Assembly: GCF_000237085.1 (NCBI RefSeq)
Contig: NC_016627.1
Span: forward strand, 3,658,118-3,722,117
From: Acetivibrio clariflavus DSM 19732
GTDB taxonomy: Bacteria; Bacillota; Clostridia; Acetivibrionales; Acetivibrionaceae
DNA: 64,000 nucleotides
Direction: 5' to 3'
Shown here piece after piece: positions 28,184 through 37,096 of the stretch (the stretch's first letter is position 1; every line of letters starts with the position of its first letter). The notes beneath the pieces were generated by a model. The model was not told the origin of the DNA. It saw only the letters and a program-made list of their open reading frames with translations, and ran no database searches. The translations under genes and the position numbers were made by a program.

Positions 28184-28615
28184 TCATTTTACTAAATCTC
28201 GGCTGCTTTGTATTTTTACACTTAAGCCTTTTTTGCTACAAAACTCAAAAACTTCAGTTAGTATATCAAAGATATTCTTCCCATTTAATGCAACAAAACA
28301 CTCTGAAAGATTTGATGGTTGTAATTGATCAAAAAAACTGTTTGGTGGCTTTTTGGTTAAGTCTTCTGCATCCCATATAATATCCTCAGGTTTCAATTTA
28401 GCAAATTTTTCTCGAATATCTTTTAATTCATCTAAAGCTTTTATCGTTTCGTCTGAATTAAGTCCGTCATTATAAAAATTTTTTTGCAGATAAGGATAAA
28501 TACTCCCCCAATTATTTGACTCTAAACGATAACTTATTGTCGAGAAGAAAGCATGTAACAAATCTGCATCACCAAATTCTCTCCAAATAGCACTATATCT
28601 GAATCCTACACTCAT
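28184..28615 (-). CDS. Imm70-like immunity protein
   Basis: The 143-residue product matches the Imm70 pattern as I remember it: MSVGFRYSAIWREFGDADLL with HAFFSTI, then 'LESNNWGSIYPYL', 'KPEDIIWDAEDL' and 'LSECFVALNGKNIF'. Imm70 proteins accompany polymorphic toxins in Firmicutes. AAAGGAG lies 8 nt before the ATG. The gene is intact and begins the minus-strand immunity array; its 5' flank is an IS110 relic. Confidence 0.65.
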   Translation of the reverse strand: MSVGFRYSAIWREFGDADLLHAFFSTISYRLESNNWGSIYPYLQKNFYNDGLNSDETIKALDELKDIREKFAKLKPEDIIWDAEDLTKKPPNSFFDQLQPSNLSECFVALNGKNIFDILTEVFEFCSKKGLSVKIQSSRDLVK

Positions 28616-28779
28616 AATATGCTCTCCTTTATCTCAATTATTTTGAATTTAATTTTTATGACTAATTATTTTTTAAATATCATTTCAATCAATTCTTCAG
28701 TTTTTTCTTTGATTTTCTCTTCCCTGATAATTTTTCATTTTTCTTTAAATATCTCACTCATTTATAGATTTCACCATCT

Positions 28780-29578
28780 TCAAAATAAGCCATTTAGACA
28801 GATTATGTATTGCTGCACAATTATGGATTATATTGTGTATGCCACCGAAACTGCGTCTTCTTCCTTTATTGCGGCCATTGGTATCCACATAATCTCAGGC
28901 AGCAAACTTCCCAAGTCTAGCGGGATCATTGCCCTCAATTCCTTCGTCCTGCTTGTCTATGAGATGGATGTCACTCAAGCTCCTACACAGGGTCTTTTGC
29001 CCTTATGGTGATTACTCACCCAGACTATCCGGCTCGTTTTGTCAATATTCAATCTACAATCAAAATTGAAAACTTTAGTTTTATTCTTTCTGCTTGCACC
29101 GCCTGATTACCTGTCTCATTGCTTGAGTAAGACTGCCAAAAGTCGCTAAAGCCGAACATAGTCTTGCTCTTGACTGGATTACGAAAGCAATGTATCATCC
29201 CGTATGCGGTGCAGGCTATGCTGCTTTTACCTCAGGTCTTCTTATATTACCCATCATCACTCCTCATTCTTCGATAACAATGGCATCATCCCGAAGGTCA
29301 GATTGTACCATAAACGTTTCCTCCCTCGCTTACGTAATGCTTCCCGGAACTGTTCTACTTCAGGCTTAATCCTGCCAACTTTTGAATCTGTCTCGGATGC
29401 GAGAATTGGCTCATGTCACCTATTTTAGCTTCGAATCCTGCCGCTGTAACCAGTCCTACGCCTTTATTCCCTAGTATCTTCTTGAACCTTGGTATCTCCT
29501 TTGCCAGACTTCCTATCATATCTTCTGTCGTAATTTCATCTTCAGGGCACACTTTAATGCTTATTATAATAGTGTTCT
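28780..29578 (-). pseudogene. Relic of an IS110-family insertion sequence
   Basis: A 65-codon minus-strand frame (29355-29552) reads as the C-terminal domain of an IS110 transposase, with GVGLVTAAGFEAKIGDM and HPRQIQKLAGLSL. Downstream, in other frames, GRKRLWYNLTFGMMPLLSKN continues the domain to about 29240. The N-terminal DEDD domain is missing and stop codons interrupt the rest. The stretch to about 28780 has no frame of its own and may be the non-coding end of the element. A 30-nt part of its 5' region recurs at 55990-56021. Confidence 0.6.
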
Positions 29579-29610
29579 TATTATTCTAACTCATGAAATC
29601 CCGTCTTTTT

Positions 29611-29657
29611 GCTATAAAAAAGCCTTCTATGATTTTATATTCTATCATAGAAAGCTT
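29611..29657 (-). terminator. Terminator of the dockerin gene
   Basis: A 14-bp stem with one mismatch (AAGCCTTCTATGAT / ATCATAGAAAGCTT) surrounds a 10-nt loop and is followed on the minus strand by TTTTTTATAG. Confidence 0.8.
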
Positions 29658-29717
29658 ATTTTACAGAGTTTTTTCACAGTCTCGTTTTTCTGATTTTCTA
29701 TTTATTTTATATCACAT

Positions 29718-30542
29718 TTATTCTATGCTTTTAACAAAATGTATAATGGCTGCCGGTTCTGAAGAGAAGTCAAAATATATTTCTAAATCTTTTGTTTCAT
29801 CGGTTCCTGTATCAATAGGAATTATACTAAATTCCTCTTTTGGATTATCATCTCCTAAATTCATATTAAATGCGTAACCCAGCGGTCTCCAAAAGTAATC
29901 GAAATCAATTTTTTCATAATCTACACCGTTTACTGCATTTCCCCCTAATCTAAAGTAGGTTTTCAGCCATCCATCAGCATACAGCGGCCCCGTACAAAAA
30001 GTAGCAGCTGAAACTTTAATTGGAGTCTTCGACGATTTCTCTACAAAAATTTCAATTCCAGGTTTAACTCTTACATTTATGTCATTAACATAATAATATG
30101 TAATAAAGCCGGTAAGCGGTTCAGGCGTTGGTTTATTAATATCAGTTGGTGTCGGTGTTGGTGTTGGCGTTATTAAATCCGTACTGTCAGCACTTTTCGG
30201 AAAATCTTTTATCATTCCCAGCAAATATTTTTTCATATAGGCCAAATCAATAGCATCGATTTGGTTATTTCCATCTACATCCGCACAATAAAATCCTGTT
30301 TCAACAGGAAACGTGTCAACCATACCCAATATATATTTTTTCATGTACAGTAAGTCAATAGAATTAACGTCATTATCCCCATTAACGTCACCAATTAAAA
30401 CATTATTGTGTTCTGTTTCAGCTAAAATACTTTTGTTTCCTGAAATACTTGCATTTCCCTCACTACCGTTTTCCGCAGCAAAAGTGTTAAACCTTAGAAG
30501 CAGCAAAATAAAGACTGCTGACAATAGCAAAACTTTTTTCAT
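29718..30542 (-). CDS. Secreted protein with N-terminal type I dockerin and unknown C-terminal domain
   Basis: The 274-residue precursor has a signal peptide (1-22, cleavage after TFA), a dockerin at about 50-118, a Thr/Pro linker and a C-terminal beta-rich domain (about 145-274). The dockerin repeats are canonical (DVNGDNDVNSIDLLYMKKY and DVDGNNQIDAIDLAYMKKY), so it should bind a scaffoldin cohesin. The C-terminal domain ('FITYYYVNDINVRVKPGIEI' ... 'YFWRPLGYAFNMNLGD') matches no glycoside hydrolase signature I know; it could bind carbohydrate or protein. A dockerin placed before the functional domain is less usual than the C-terminal position. GGGGAGGGG precedes the ATG by 5 nt. Confidence 0.85.
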   Translation of the reverse strand: MKKVLLLSAVFILLLLRFNTFAAENGSEGNASISGNKSILAETEHNNVLIGDVNGDNDVNSIDLLYMKKYILGMVDTFPVETGFYCADVDGNNQIDAIDLAYMKKYLLGMIKDFPKSADSTDLITPTPTPTPTDINKPTPEPLTGFITYYYVNDINVRVKPGIEIFVEKSSKTPIKVSAATFCTGPLYADGWLKTYFRLGGNAVNGVDYEKIDFDYFWRPLGYAFNMNLGDDNPKEEFSIIPIDTGTDETKDLEIYFDFSSEPAAIIHFVKSIE

Positions 30543-30855
30543 AAATACCCCTCCCCTATTTGTCTTTTCATTATAATAATCTCACAATAAAAAACTTTAG
30601 TCTATCTATTTTTACAACCAGTCATATCCTATGTTAATAATTATATTATAATTTTTTTATTATGTATACTTTAACATATTCCATATCTTTTGCTGATATA
30701 TTTTGATATTAACGCTACGATATTCATCCCCTACTTATAAGTTAAATATTTTCCTATATTACGTCTTATTATAAAGGTACATTGCTATATTGGAATGAAC
30801 AGGCGGTTTTATAAGAATGTAATAAAAAAAATACTTTTCATGGGCTTTATCGAAT
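30543..30855 (-). promoter_or_regulatory. Upstream region of the dockerin gene
   Basis: On the minus strand TATAAT (30570-30575) lies 28 nt before the start codon, with only a T-run where the -35 should be. The rest of this 313-nt AT-rich gap, up to the end of the GNAT gene, shows no gene or stable hairpin that I can identify. Confidence 0.4.
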
Positions 30856-31830
30856 TTATTTAAAAACGTTATATCGGATTGTTTCCTGGTTATATTCCAA
30901 AAGAGGGGCGAAGAGACATAAAATTTTCGTTATAAATTTATTTCCGCTAAAAGCAACCATATACCTTTCTTCAAGTTCGCAGCCCAATCTGCATTTTGTA
31001 CTTTCGGCCGTCTGCCCGAAATCGATTATATTAACTTTGTTTTCCATTCCCATCTTTAACATATGCAAAAGCATATTGTAATAAAGGTCAAAATCATCTC
31101 TTACACTATAATCCATTCCGCCAAAGACAAAGCTCATAAAGCCGTTATTTGTATAATACATTACAAAAGCAACCGGTTTGTTTTCATTATAAAAAACATC
31201 AATATTGCAATTGGACAATTGAAAAAAAGTTATAGGTAATGTTTCAAGGGGAAACCGGCTTTTCTTTAAGACTTGAAGATATAAATTATAAATCTCATAA
31301 TCAAATTCCCTGTTATTAATTCTTATAACTTTTATATTTCGTCCTTTTTCCAGAGCTTTTCTGACTCTTCTTCTATAAGGACTGCGAAGGTTTTGCAAAT
31401 AATCTTCAAAATTTTTAAAGCAGTTTAAAAAAACACAGCTAGATAAAGTCTTTCCGACAGCTGCACAGTTTCCAGAAATCCCTAAAGTGTCCTCCTTCTT
31501 AAGATTAAGCATCAAAAACAAACCTTTTTTCTTTTTATAATCTTCAATCAAAGCTTGCACATCACCCACATATCCTTTGCAGTCCACCGAAGCCGGTGGA
31601 GCAATAACCGTAAAGGGAAGCTGCAATTTTATCTTTCCAAAGGTAAACAGATTTAATTTCATCCGATATTCACAGGCACAGTAAGATGGATGGATTACAG
31701 CCTTAACTTTGCGTTCATCTGTAATGGCAGACAGTATAACATCGCTTGAAAGCCAACCGTTGGCTGATACTTTTTCATCCCATTCCCTGTTAGGCAGAGA
31801 AACTTCCTTTCCTTCAAATCTCTTTTTCAT
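30856..31830 (-). CDS. GNAT-fold acyltransferase, FemAB-like
   Basis: The 324-residue product has the double-GNAT layout of the FemAB/acetyltransferase-6 group. The C-terminal half contains 'SPYRRRVRKALEKGRNIKVI' (a frequent family signature), 'YLQVLKKSRFPLETLP', and a strand-helix 'KPVAFVMYYTNNGFMSFVFGG'. Proteins of this type transfer acyl or aminoacyl groups; the substrate is unknown. The longest frame starts at 31863; AAGGAG 10 nt before the ATG at 31828-31830 is preferred, giving a 17-nt overlap with the previous gene. It is the last gene of the radical SAM/RT operon. Confidence 0.75.
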   Translation of the reverse strand: MKKRFEGKEVSLPNREWDEKVSANGWLSSDVILSAITDERKVKAVIHPSYCACEYRMKLNLFTFGKIKLQLPFTVIAPPASVDCKGYVGDVQALIEDYKKKKGLFLMLNLKKEDTLGISGNCAAVGKTLSSCVFLNCFKNFEDYLQNLRSPYRRRVRKALEKGRNIKVIRINNREFDYEIYNLYLQVLKKSRFPLETLPITFFQLSNCNIDVFYNENKPVAFVMYYTNNGFMSFVFGGMDYSVRDDFDLYYNMLLHMLKMGMENKVNIIDFGQTAESTKCRLGCELEERYMVAFSGNKFITKILCLFAPLLEYNQETIRYNVFK

Positions 31831-32878
31831 AAGTGAAAAACTCCTTATAGGGCTGCTTAGCATACCGATATGTTATTGCTTTTGATTTTGTATTTTCATC
31901 TAATATCCAGCTGCTTAAAATCCTTTTTGTATTTTTCGGTGCTGCCTTTATTGCTGCGTCAAAGAGAGACAAAATCACACCAAACTGTCGGTATTTGGGT
32001 AAAACGGCTATTTCCATTACCTTTGCCGTTTGAGGTCTTTTCCCAAGCAGCTTATATTTAATAAAAGTTATAATAGAGGCACCTTTTCCCACAGGCACCA
32101 GTTCATTATAGTCAGGGTACCAAAGAATAAAGCCTACATCTTCTCCCTTTATCTTTGCAAATATAAGATTGCGATTTTCCAATAAAGGACGCAAGTCCTT
32201 GAACAAATCGGTATCTTCCTCATAATCCCTGAAACAATAATATTTATGTCCATCAAAAGTTTTGTTATTAAGGTCAGTGTATCTTTGCATTGTTTTATTA
32301 AAGCCAGCACCAAAATCGGCATATTCGATGGATACCTTTTCAATTTGGTTTTTAAACTTATTTATATCTTCATTAATTCTCTCTCTTACTAAGCTAACAT
32401 CCTCAAAAAAGCTTACGAATTTAACTTTTGAAAAGTTTTCAAAATATTCGTGATAATAAAGAGGCGAATAACTTTCCCCAAAGGATGGAACCCCTGTATC
32501 GCTGCCCAACCCAACACTGTAGTTTACATGCCCGTCAAGGGCCACCACAAGTCTTTTACAAGAATTCTTCCTGCCAAAATCCTCGGCATAACCGATTAAC
32601 ATAGAGACAGCTTCGCGACATTCCGGAAGAGCTTCAAAAAAGGATACGCAAAGTTCGTTGGGTAACTTATTGTTTATTATTAATACACAGGCACAAAGAA
32701 TTTTATCCTTTTCTTTAACTGCAACCATCTCCTGCAGCGAAGATTTATAAAACGGTCTGTGCTTTTCACAAACGATTTTAACAACACTGCTCTTATTATC
32801 CTTAAAATTCTTGTCATCTTTATAAACTTTTTTTATAAAAGCAAGATATTCTCTTAATTCAATCTTTGAAATCTGCAA
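31814..32878 (-). CDS. GNAT-family N-acetyltransferase-like protein
   Basis: The 354-residue product has two GNAT-like halves. The N-terminal one contains 'MVAVKEKDKILCACVLIIN'; the C-terminal one has 'VMEIAVLPKYRQFGVILSLFD', which matches the acetyl-CoA-binding motif A region (a V-x-P-x-x-R-x-x-G variant). It lies 12 nt downstream of a radical SAM gene and overlaps the FemAB-like gene, so all three are probably made together. Its acceptor is unknown; a role in tailoring the product of the radical SAM enzymes is inferred from position only. Confidence 0.75.
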   Translation of the reverse strand: MQISKIELREYLAFIKKVYKDDKNFKDNKSSVVKIVCEKHRPFYKSSLQEMVAVKEKDKILCACVLIINNKLPNELCVSFFEALPECREAVSMLIGYAEDFGRKNSCKRLVVALDGHVNYSVGLGSDTGVPSFGESYSPLYYHEYFENFSKVKFVSFFEDVSLVRERINEDINKFKNQIEKVSIEYADFGAGFNKTMQRYTDLNNKTFDGHKYYCFRDYEEDTDLFKDLRPLLENRNLIFAKIKGEDVGFILWYPDYNELVPVGKGASIITFIKYKLLGKRPQTAKVMEIAVLPKYRQFGVILSLFDAAIKAAPKNTKRILSSWILDENTKSKAITYRYAKQPYKEFFTYEKEI

Positions 32879-32890
32879 TCTGTACCACCC

Positions 32891-34204
32891 TTAAATTATA
32901 TTTGGTGTAATTCCCTTTGAAATCTGATATTTGTAATATAAGTTAACATAAAAGTAAAATAGATTTTTTAGGGGATGATTAAGAAAATCTTTTCTTAAGA
33001 TTGTTCGTTTGATGATACTTTTAAGAGAAAAAACCCTTTTGTATAATCTCCAATATTCCTCCGTCAATGCTTCCGCCGACATATTCTTTGGCTTGTGCAC
33101 AGCAAAAGCCCCGTTAAACTGATATATATCCTCCGTTATAATCCTTCCTGCCTTTTTCATTTCATCATAAAAAACCGTTCCGGGAATTGGTGTGAGAATA
33201 TAAAAACGGGGAACAGTTATTTTGTTTTCGGTTATAAAATCTGCAGTATTTCGGATGCTTTCAACGGTATCGCCGTCGGCTCCAACCACCATCTCTGTTG
33301 AAACATCTATACCTGCAGCCTGGACTTTTCTTATCTGTTCTTTGTATTTCGATACTTTAGCCCAAGACTTATGCATAGTATTAAGGCTTTCCTGGGATAT
33401 GCTTTCAATACCGAAAGACAAGGTAATACACCCACTTTTTGCAACAGCCCTTAATACTTCCTCATCATCGGCAATGGAAATTTCACATTGGGAAAGCCAT
33501 GTCATATTGAGTTTCTCAATCTCTGCACAAAGTTCTAAAATATACTCTCTGTCGGCAAGTATATTGTCATCTAAAAGAAGAAACTTCTTATATCCCAATT
33601 CTTTAATATATTTTATATCCCTAATGACTTCAGATATTTCACGGCGGAGGTAGCGATTTCTATACAGGCAGTAAACCGAGCAAAAGGAACAGGAATTAGG
33701 ACAGCCTCTTCCTGCTTGGACGGGCAAAAAATCACCAATTCTTTTACCTTTAAAAATTTCATATTTCGGAAGAGGATAACTTAACTTCGCAAGGGGAATA
33801 TTGTAAAACTCCTGCAAGCTTCCCTTTTCAAAATCGGAAATGAGTTTGGGAAACGCTAATTCTCCATCTCCAATAATAACACTGTCACAATACTTTTTTG
33901 CTTCCTCCGGCATAAGACTTGCCATGTATCCGCCCATTACAACCGTCTTCCCACGCTTTTTAAACTCTTTTGCAATGTCAATGCTTCGGATAATAGCATG
34001 GCCCATGCCGGATATGGCAATTATATCCGCATCGGTGTCAAAATTGACATCTTCAATTGTTTCAAGACAGCATTCAAATTCCCAATGGGGAACTAAGGAG
34101 GCCAGTATTGCAGGAGCTAGCCCTACAAAATACAAACGCGATTTTTTAATCAGTTTTTTACCCTCAAAATAAGGCGTTGATTGAATAAAATATATCTTCA
34201 CCAA
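32891..34204 (-). CDS. B12-binding-domain radical SAM protein A
   Basis: The 437-residue product has an N-terminal Rossmann-type B12-binding domain (about 1-140, 'TVVMGGYMASLMPEEAKKY' and 'SVIIGDGE') and a radical SAM TIM barrel (about 155-370). The [4Fe-4S] cluster motif is GCPNSCSFC (CxxxCxxC), followed by 'FLLLDDNIL' and 'TLSFGIESISQESL'. The usual B12-ligating DxHxxG is not evident. Such enzymes methylate or rearrange unactivated carbons, or build lipids and cofactors; substrate here is unknown. It is the most divergent of four such proteins in this operon. Confidence 0.85.
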   Translation of the reverse strand: MVKIYFIQSTPYFEGKKLIKKSRLYFVGLAPAILASLVPHWEFECCLETIEDVNFDTDADIIAISGMGHAIIRSIDIAKEFKKRGKTVVMGGYMASLMPEEAKKYCDSVIIGDGELAFPKLISDFEKGSLQEFYNIPLAKLSYPLPKYEIFKGKRIGDFLPVQAGRGCPNSCSFCSVYCLYRNRYLRREISEVIRDIKYIKELGYKKFLLLDDNILADREYILELCAEIEKLNMTWLSQCEISIADDEEVLRAVAKSGCITLSFGIESISQESLNTMHKSWAKVSKYKEQIRKVQAAGIDVSTEMVVGADGDTVESIRNTADFITENKITVPRFYILTPIPGTVFYDEMKKAGRIITEDIYQFNGAFAVHKPKNMSAEALTEEYWRLYKRVFSLKSIIKRTILRKDFLNHPLKNLFYFYVNLYYKYQISKGITPNII

Positions 34205-34284
34205 TATCCCCCATTTTTTCTTTTCAAATAAGTTAACATATTTACAACTCGGTACAAAATGACCTTATCTTTATACCTTAATGT

Positions 34285-35565
34285 CTACTTTCCTCTAATT
34301 ACCTTCTTTATATACTGCCAAGTGATTTGAGCAGCACCAAGCGACAGTTTCAAAGTTGTTATTATTCCATAACGTCTAAACATATAAATTACATTTTTCG
34401 GTCTTATGGTTATCTTATAATAAAGCTTTATAATTTCAAAATAATACCTTCTTGCACTTATTTTTTCAGGCTTTATTACAAGATGCGCCATATCCCACTT
34501 TTCATGCTGATCATAGGGAATAATCAATTGATCTTTGTACTTCTCAAAATAGGGTGTTCCCGGCATTGGAGTAAACGGCTGGAGATTAACAAAGACAAGT
34601 TCCAAATGCTTTATGTATTTATAAAGATTCTTAAAATCCTTTTTGTCCCAGTCTACACCTAAAATAATAGTTGCATAACACTCTATTCCATACTTTTTCA
34701 ATATTTTTACTGCTTTCTCATTGTCTTTAATTTTAGTTTTTTTGTTAAATCCGTCAAGCTCCTTCTGAGTAGCAGCCTCTATTCCTACAATTACTGAATT
34801 TAATCCCACCTTCGATAAAGCTTCTATAATATCTTCATTTGCTGCTATAAAATCTGCTCTTCCATATACCAAAAAGTTCTTTTCAATCTTATTTTCTTTG
34901 ACTTTATTGTAAAACTCCAAAAGTCTTTCACGATTAAATAGAAAATCATCATCCACAATATAAACTTCTTTTTGAGGAATTTGTAAAAGTTCCTCTATTA
35001 CATCGTCGATTTCTCTAGCTTTATAGGGTGAAATTTGCCTGCAAAAACAGAAGTTGCAGTTATAAGGACATCCGAAAGATGTTTTAATAAGAGCACATTT
35101 ATTGGCAAACAGATAATAATATTTATCGGTATACCTTTTCGGCAGACTCCTATCGGCAAGGCGCACCTTTATGTCTTCACAATTGGCAGCTTTATAAAAA
35201 TCTTCAGCACTCCTTGCTATATAATCTATGTATTCGCATTTAAAGTCCTCGGGACAAACAGTGGCATGAACACCTCCGACAGCCACTTTTATATTCTTAT
35301 CTATCTTTTTTATTGTTTCTGCATATTGCTTCATGATACCGACGTGACTTATATAACCGGTTATACCGACAAGTTCCGGCGAAAATTTGCGGATAAAATA
35401 CTCTATAGGCTTTTTTTCCAATATCATATCCACAATTTCAACTTCATGGTTATTGGCCTTCAATACAGCCGAAAGCTGCATAAGCTCAAGCGGTTCACAT
35501 ATCATTACACTTTGGAGCCCTATAGTTTCTTTATGGGGTCGGGGACGTATTAATAATATCTTCAT
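34285..35565 (-). CDS. B12-binding-domain radical SAM protein B
   Basis: The 426-residue product begins MKILLIRPRPHKETIGLQ, followed by a B12-binding-type Rossmann domain ('ELVGITGYISHVGIM', 'VAVGGVHATVCPEDF'). The radical SAM cluster motif is GCPYNCNFCFC (CxxxCxxC plus an extra Cys), and 'VYIVDDDFLFNRERLLEFY' and 'SVIVGIEAATQKELDG' follow. It is a close paralogue of proteins C and D in this operon, sharing the FCFC/FCYC cluster variant and the ending around 'PEKISARRYYFEIIKLY'. The start has GAGGG 8 nt upstream. Function is unknown. Confidence 0.85.
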   Translation of the reverse strand: MKILLIRPRPHKETIGLQSVMICEPLELMQLSAVLKANNHEVEIVDMILEKKPIEYFIRKFSPELVGITGYISHVGIMKQYAETIKKIDKNIKVAVGGVHATVCPEDFKCEYIDYIARSAEDFYKAANCEDIKVRLADRSLPKRYTDKYYYLFANKCALIKTSFGCPYNCNFCFCRQISPYKAREIDDVIEELLQIPQKEVYIVDDDFLFNRERLLEFYNKVKENKIEKNFLVYGRADFIAANEDIIEALSKVGLNSVIVGIEAATQKELDGFNKKTKIKDNEKAVKILKKYGIECYATIILGVDWDKKDFKNLYKYIKHLELVFVNLQPFTPMPGTPYFEKYKDQLIIPYDQHEKWDMAHLVIKPEKISARRYYFEIIKLYYKITIRPKNVIYMFRRYGIITTLKLSLGAAQITWQYIKKVIRGK

Positions 35566-35665
35566 AATTTTTCCCTCAAGGCAAAGCCATAAATCAATGA
35601 TATAAAACTTTTTTCCAAAATCAAAAAAATCTCCTCCACAACTAATTCATAATACAACTAATTCT

Positions 35666-36892
35666 TCAAAGCATTTCATCTTCCTGTTGCTTACTTTTCT
35701 TTTTCTTATAGTATTCATTTACCAAGCTTCTATATCCATATTCCTTTATCGTCCGGTATCTAAGATTGTAATTTGCTTTTGTATGCTTTCCTGTAGCTAT
35801 GTAACGAATGCATTCAAGAAAATATCTATCTAACTTATGAAGGCTATCCGATGTATTGATTAACGGAAAGAACCACCTTGTCCATGTCAGCTCGTGATTA
35901 TTGGGATTATTGTATAACTTATTATTTATTACTCTTATATAGGCTCTTATTGCTCTCTCATCGGAAGCATTATTCTTTATCTTCCACCGGTAAAGCGCTC
36001 TTGCCTTTCTTCTCATCTTGCCCTTCATCTTCTTGAGTGAAACATCGGAAACATCTACCACACCATTTATATATTTTATTCCGAGAAAATTCCATTCTCC
36101 GTAGGGCTCTGAGTAATAAATCTTTTTAGGGTTGATTGTCAGTCCTTCCCTAAATAGGTAGCTTTCAATATATTCCCGATGTCCTTCCAATTCCGCCCTG
36201 GATTTTGCAAAAACAATTATGTCATCGGAATATCTGGCATAGGAAATTCTTTTATTTTGAAAATACCAATCCATATCCATTAAATACAAATTTGCCAAAA
36301 ACGATGATATGGGAACGCCTGCCATGATTCCTTTGCGTTCTTCTACTATTTCCCCTTCTTCATCAATCACAAAGGGATTTAGTAATATCTCTTTGATCAA
36401 ATTATATGTAGCCTCTTCCTTTATCAATACCTTTTGTAATCGAGGCAGTATCCTTTCAACGTTTACTGAATTGAAATAGTCATGAATGTCCAGCTTATAC
36501 GAGTAATACTCACTGATATCCGGTTTATTCACAAGGGATGCAATTGCTTTTCTGACTCCTTGGTCATGCCTGAATGAGAAGAGATTGTCGGCAAAAATCT
36601 TATCCTTTTCATGCAATAAAAAAGCAATAATCTTTAAAACATATTTCTCGGCCTCATCATAGGTATACACTATTCTCTTTTTGTCTACACCTATCTTATT
36701 CAAAATATATTTCTTAGGATATGGAAACGGAACGGCATTTTTAATATTATCCAAAACAATACTATACTTTCGCCTATCTATGTATTCTCGAAGCATACGT
36801 AAATCTCTTTTTCCAATATGTCCGCTGCTTTCGCAATAGGTATAGTATTTTTCCCATTCTATTGGGTCTTCTATCCTCTCAAGGTAGTCCAT
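35666..36892 (-). CDS. Reverse transcriptase of unassigned (non-intron) type
   Basis: The 408-residue protein has the RT palm and fingers: NLFSFRHDQGVRKAI (fingers), KLDIHDYFNSV with catalytic D135, GVPISSFLANLYL (192-204), the YSDD catalytic box (221-224) and 'EWNFLGIKY' (266-274). It lacks the maturase and endonuclease domains of group II intron proteins. The residues after GVP are SS rather than the SP of introns or SQ of diversity-generating RTs, and retron NAxxH/VTG motifs are not seen. The longest frame begins at 37012, but GGGGG 6 nt before the ATG at 36890-36892 marks the start. It sits within a radical SAM operon with a structured 292-nt leader. Defence (DRT/UG-like) or a novel role is possible. 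Confidence 0.85.
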   Translation of the reverse strand: MDYLERIEDPIEWEKYYTYCESSGHIGKRDLRMLREYIDRRKYSIVLDNIKNAVPFPYPKKYILNKIGVDKKRIVYTYDEAEKYVLKIIAFLLHEKDKIFADNLFSFRHDQGVRKAIASLVNKPDISEYYSYKLDIHDYFNSVNVERILPRLQKVLIKEEATYNLIKEILLNPFVIDEEGEIVEERKGIMAGVPISSFLANLYLMDMDWYFQNKRISYARYSDDIIVFAKSRAELEGHREYIESYLFREGLTINPKKIYYSEPYGEWNFLGIKYINGVVDVSDVSLKKMKGKMRRKARALYRWKIKNNASDERAIRAYIRVINNKLYNNPNNHELTWTRWFFPLINTSDSLHKLDRYFLECIRYIATGKHTKANYNLRYRTIKEYGYRSLVNEYYKKKKSKQQEDEML

Positions 36893-36954
36893 TCTATCCC
36901 CCAAAAACCGATAAAATATTTTAATCCGTCTATTGTCTATATTGCATAAAAAAA

Positions 36955-37079
36955 TAGAGAAGAAAACTTTAAAACGAATTATAATTCGTTTACGAGACGA
37001 TACAGAAATCAACTACCTGCACAGTTATCAAACGATTTCTGCTGCGCCCCTTGCAGGTGCGAATACGCATTCTTCTCTA
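36955..37079 (-). ncRNA. Candidate structured RNA upstream of the reverse transcriptase
   Basis: A perfect 10-bp inverted repeat (TAGAGAAGAA at 36955-36964 and TTCTTCTCTA at 37070-37079) encloses 105 nt. Inside are a 20-nt perfect palindrome (36972-36991), an 8-bp pair (CAGAAATC 37003-37010 with GATTTCTG 37034-37041) and a 7-bp pair (ACCTGCA 37015-37021 with TGCAGGT 37052-37058). The last two are interleaved, so they form an H-type pseudoknot or alternative hairpins. A 4-bp hairpin follows (37058-37069). On the minus strand the closing stem ends in seven T. Position upstream of an RT and flanking complementary arms recall retron or DRT non-coding RNAs, but I see no known family signature. Confidence 0.5.
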
Positions 37080-37096
37080 CAATTAGGATTATACAT
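37028..37096 (-). CDS. Possible 22-residue cysteine peptide overlapping the structured RNA
   Basis: An ATG with AAAGG about 10 nt upstream opens 22 codons (MYNPNCREECVFAPARGAAE then IV) before TGA. The CREEC spacing and location among radical SAM genes would suit a precursor peptide, but the same bases form the helices of the candidate RNA, so one of the two readings is probably wrong. Confidence 0.25.
   Translation of the reverse strand: MYNPNCREECVFAPARGAAEIV

Noticed and set aside
28619-29011. Plus-strand ORF of 130 codons and its neighbour at 29204
   Set aside because: They run antisense to or beside the degenerate IS110 relic, with no ribosome binding site or recognisable product.
35666-37096. 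Canonical retron
   Set aside because: The RNA arms and position recall a retron, but the RT lacks the retron motifs I would expect (NAxxH, VTG) and has SS after GVP; the msr/msd pattern with a branching G could not be assigned.
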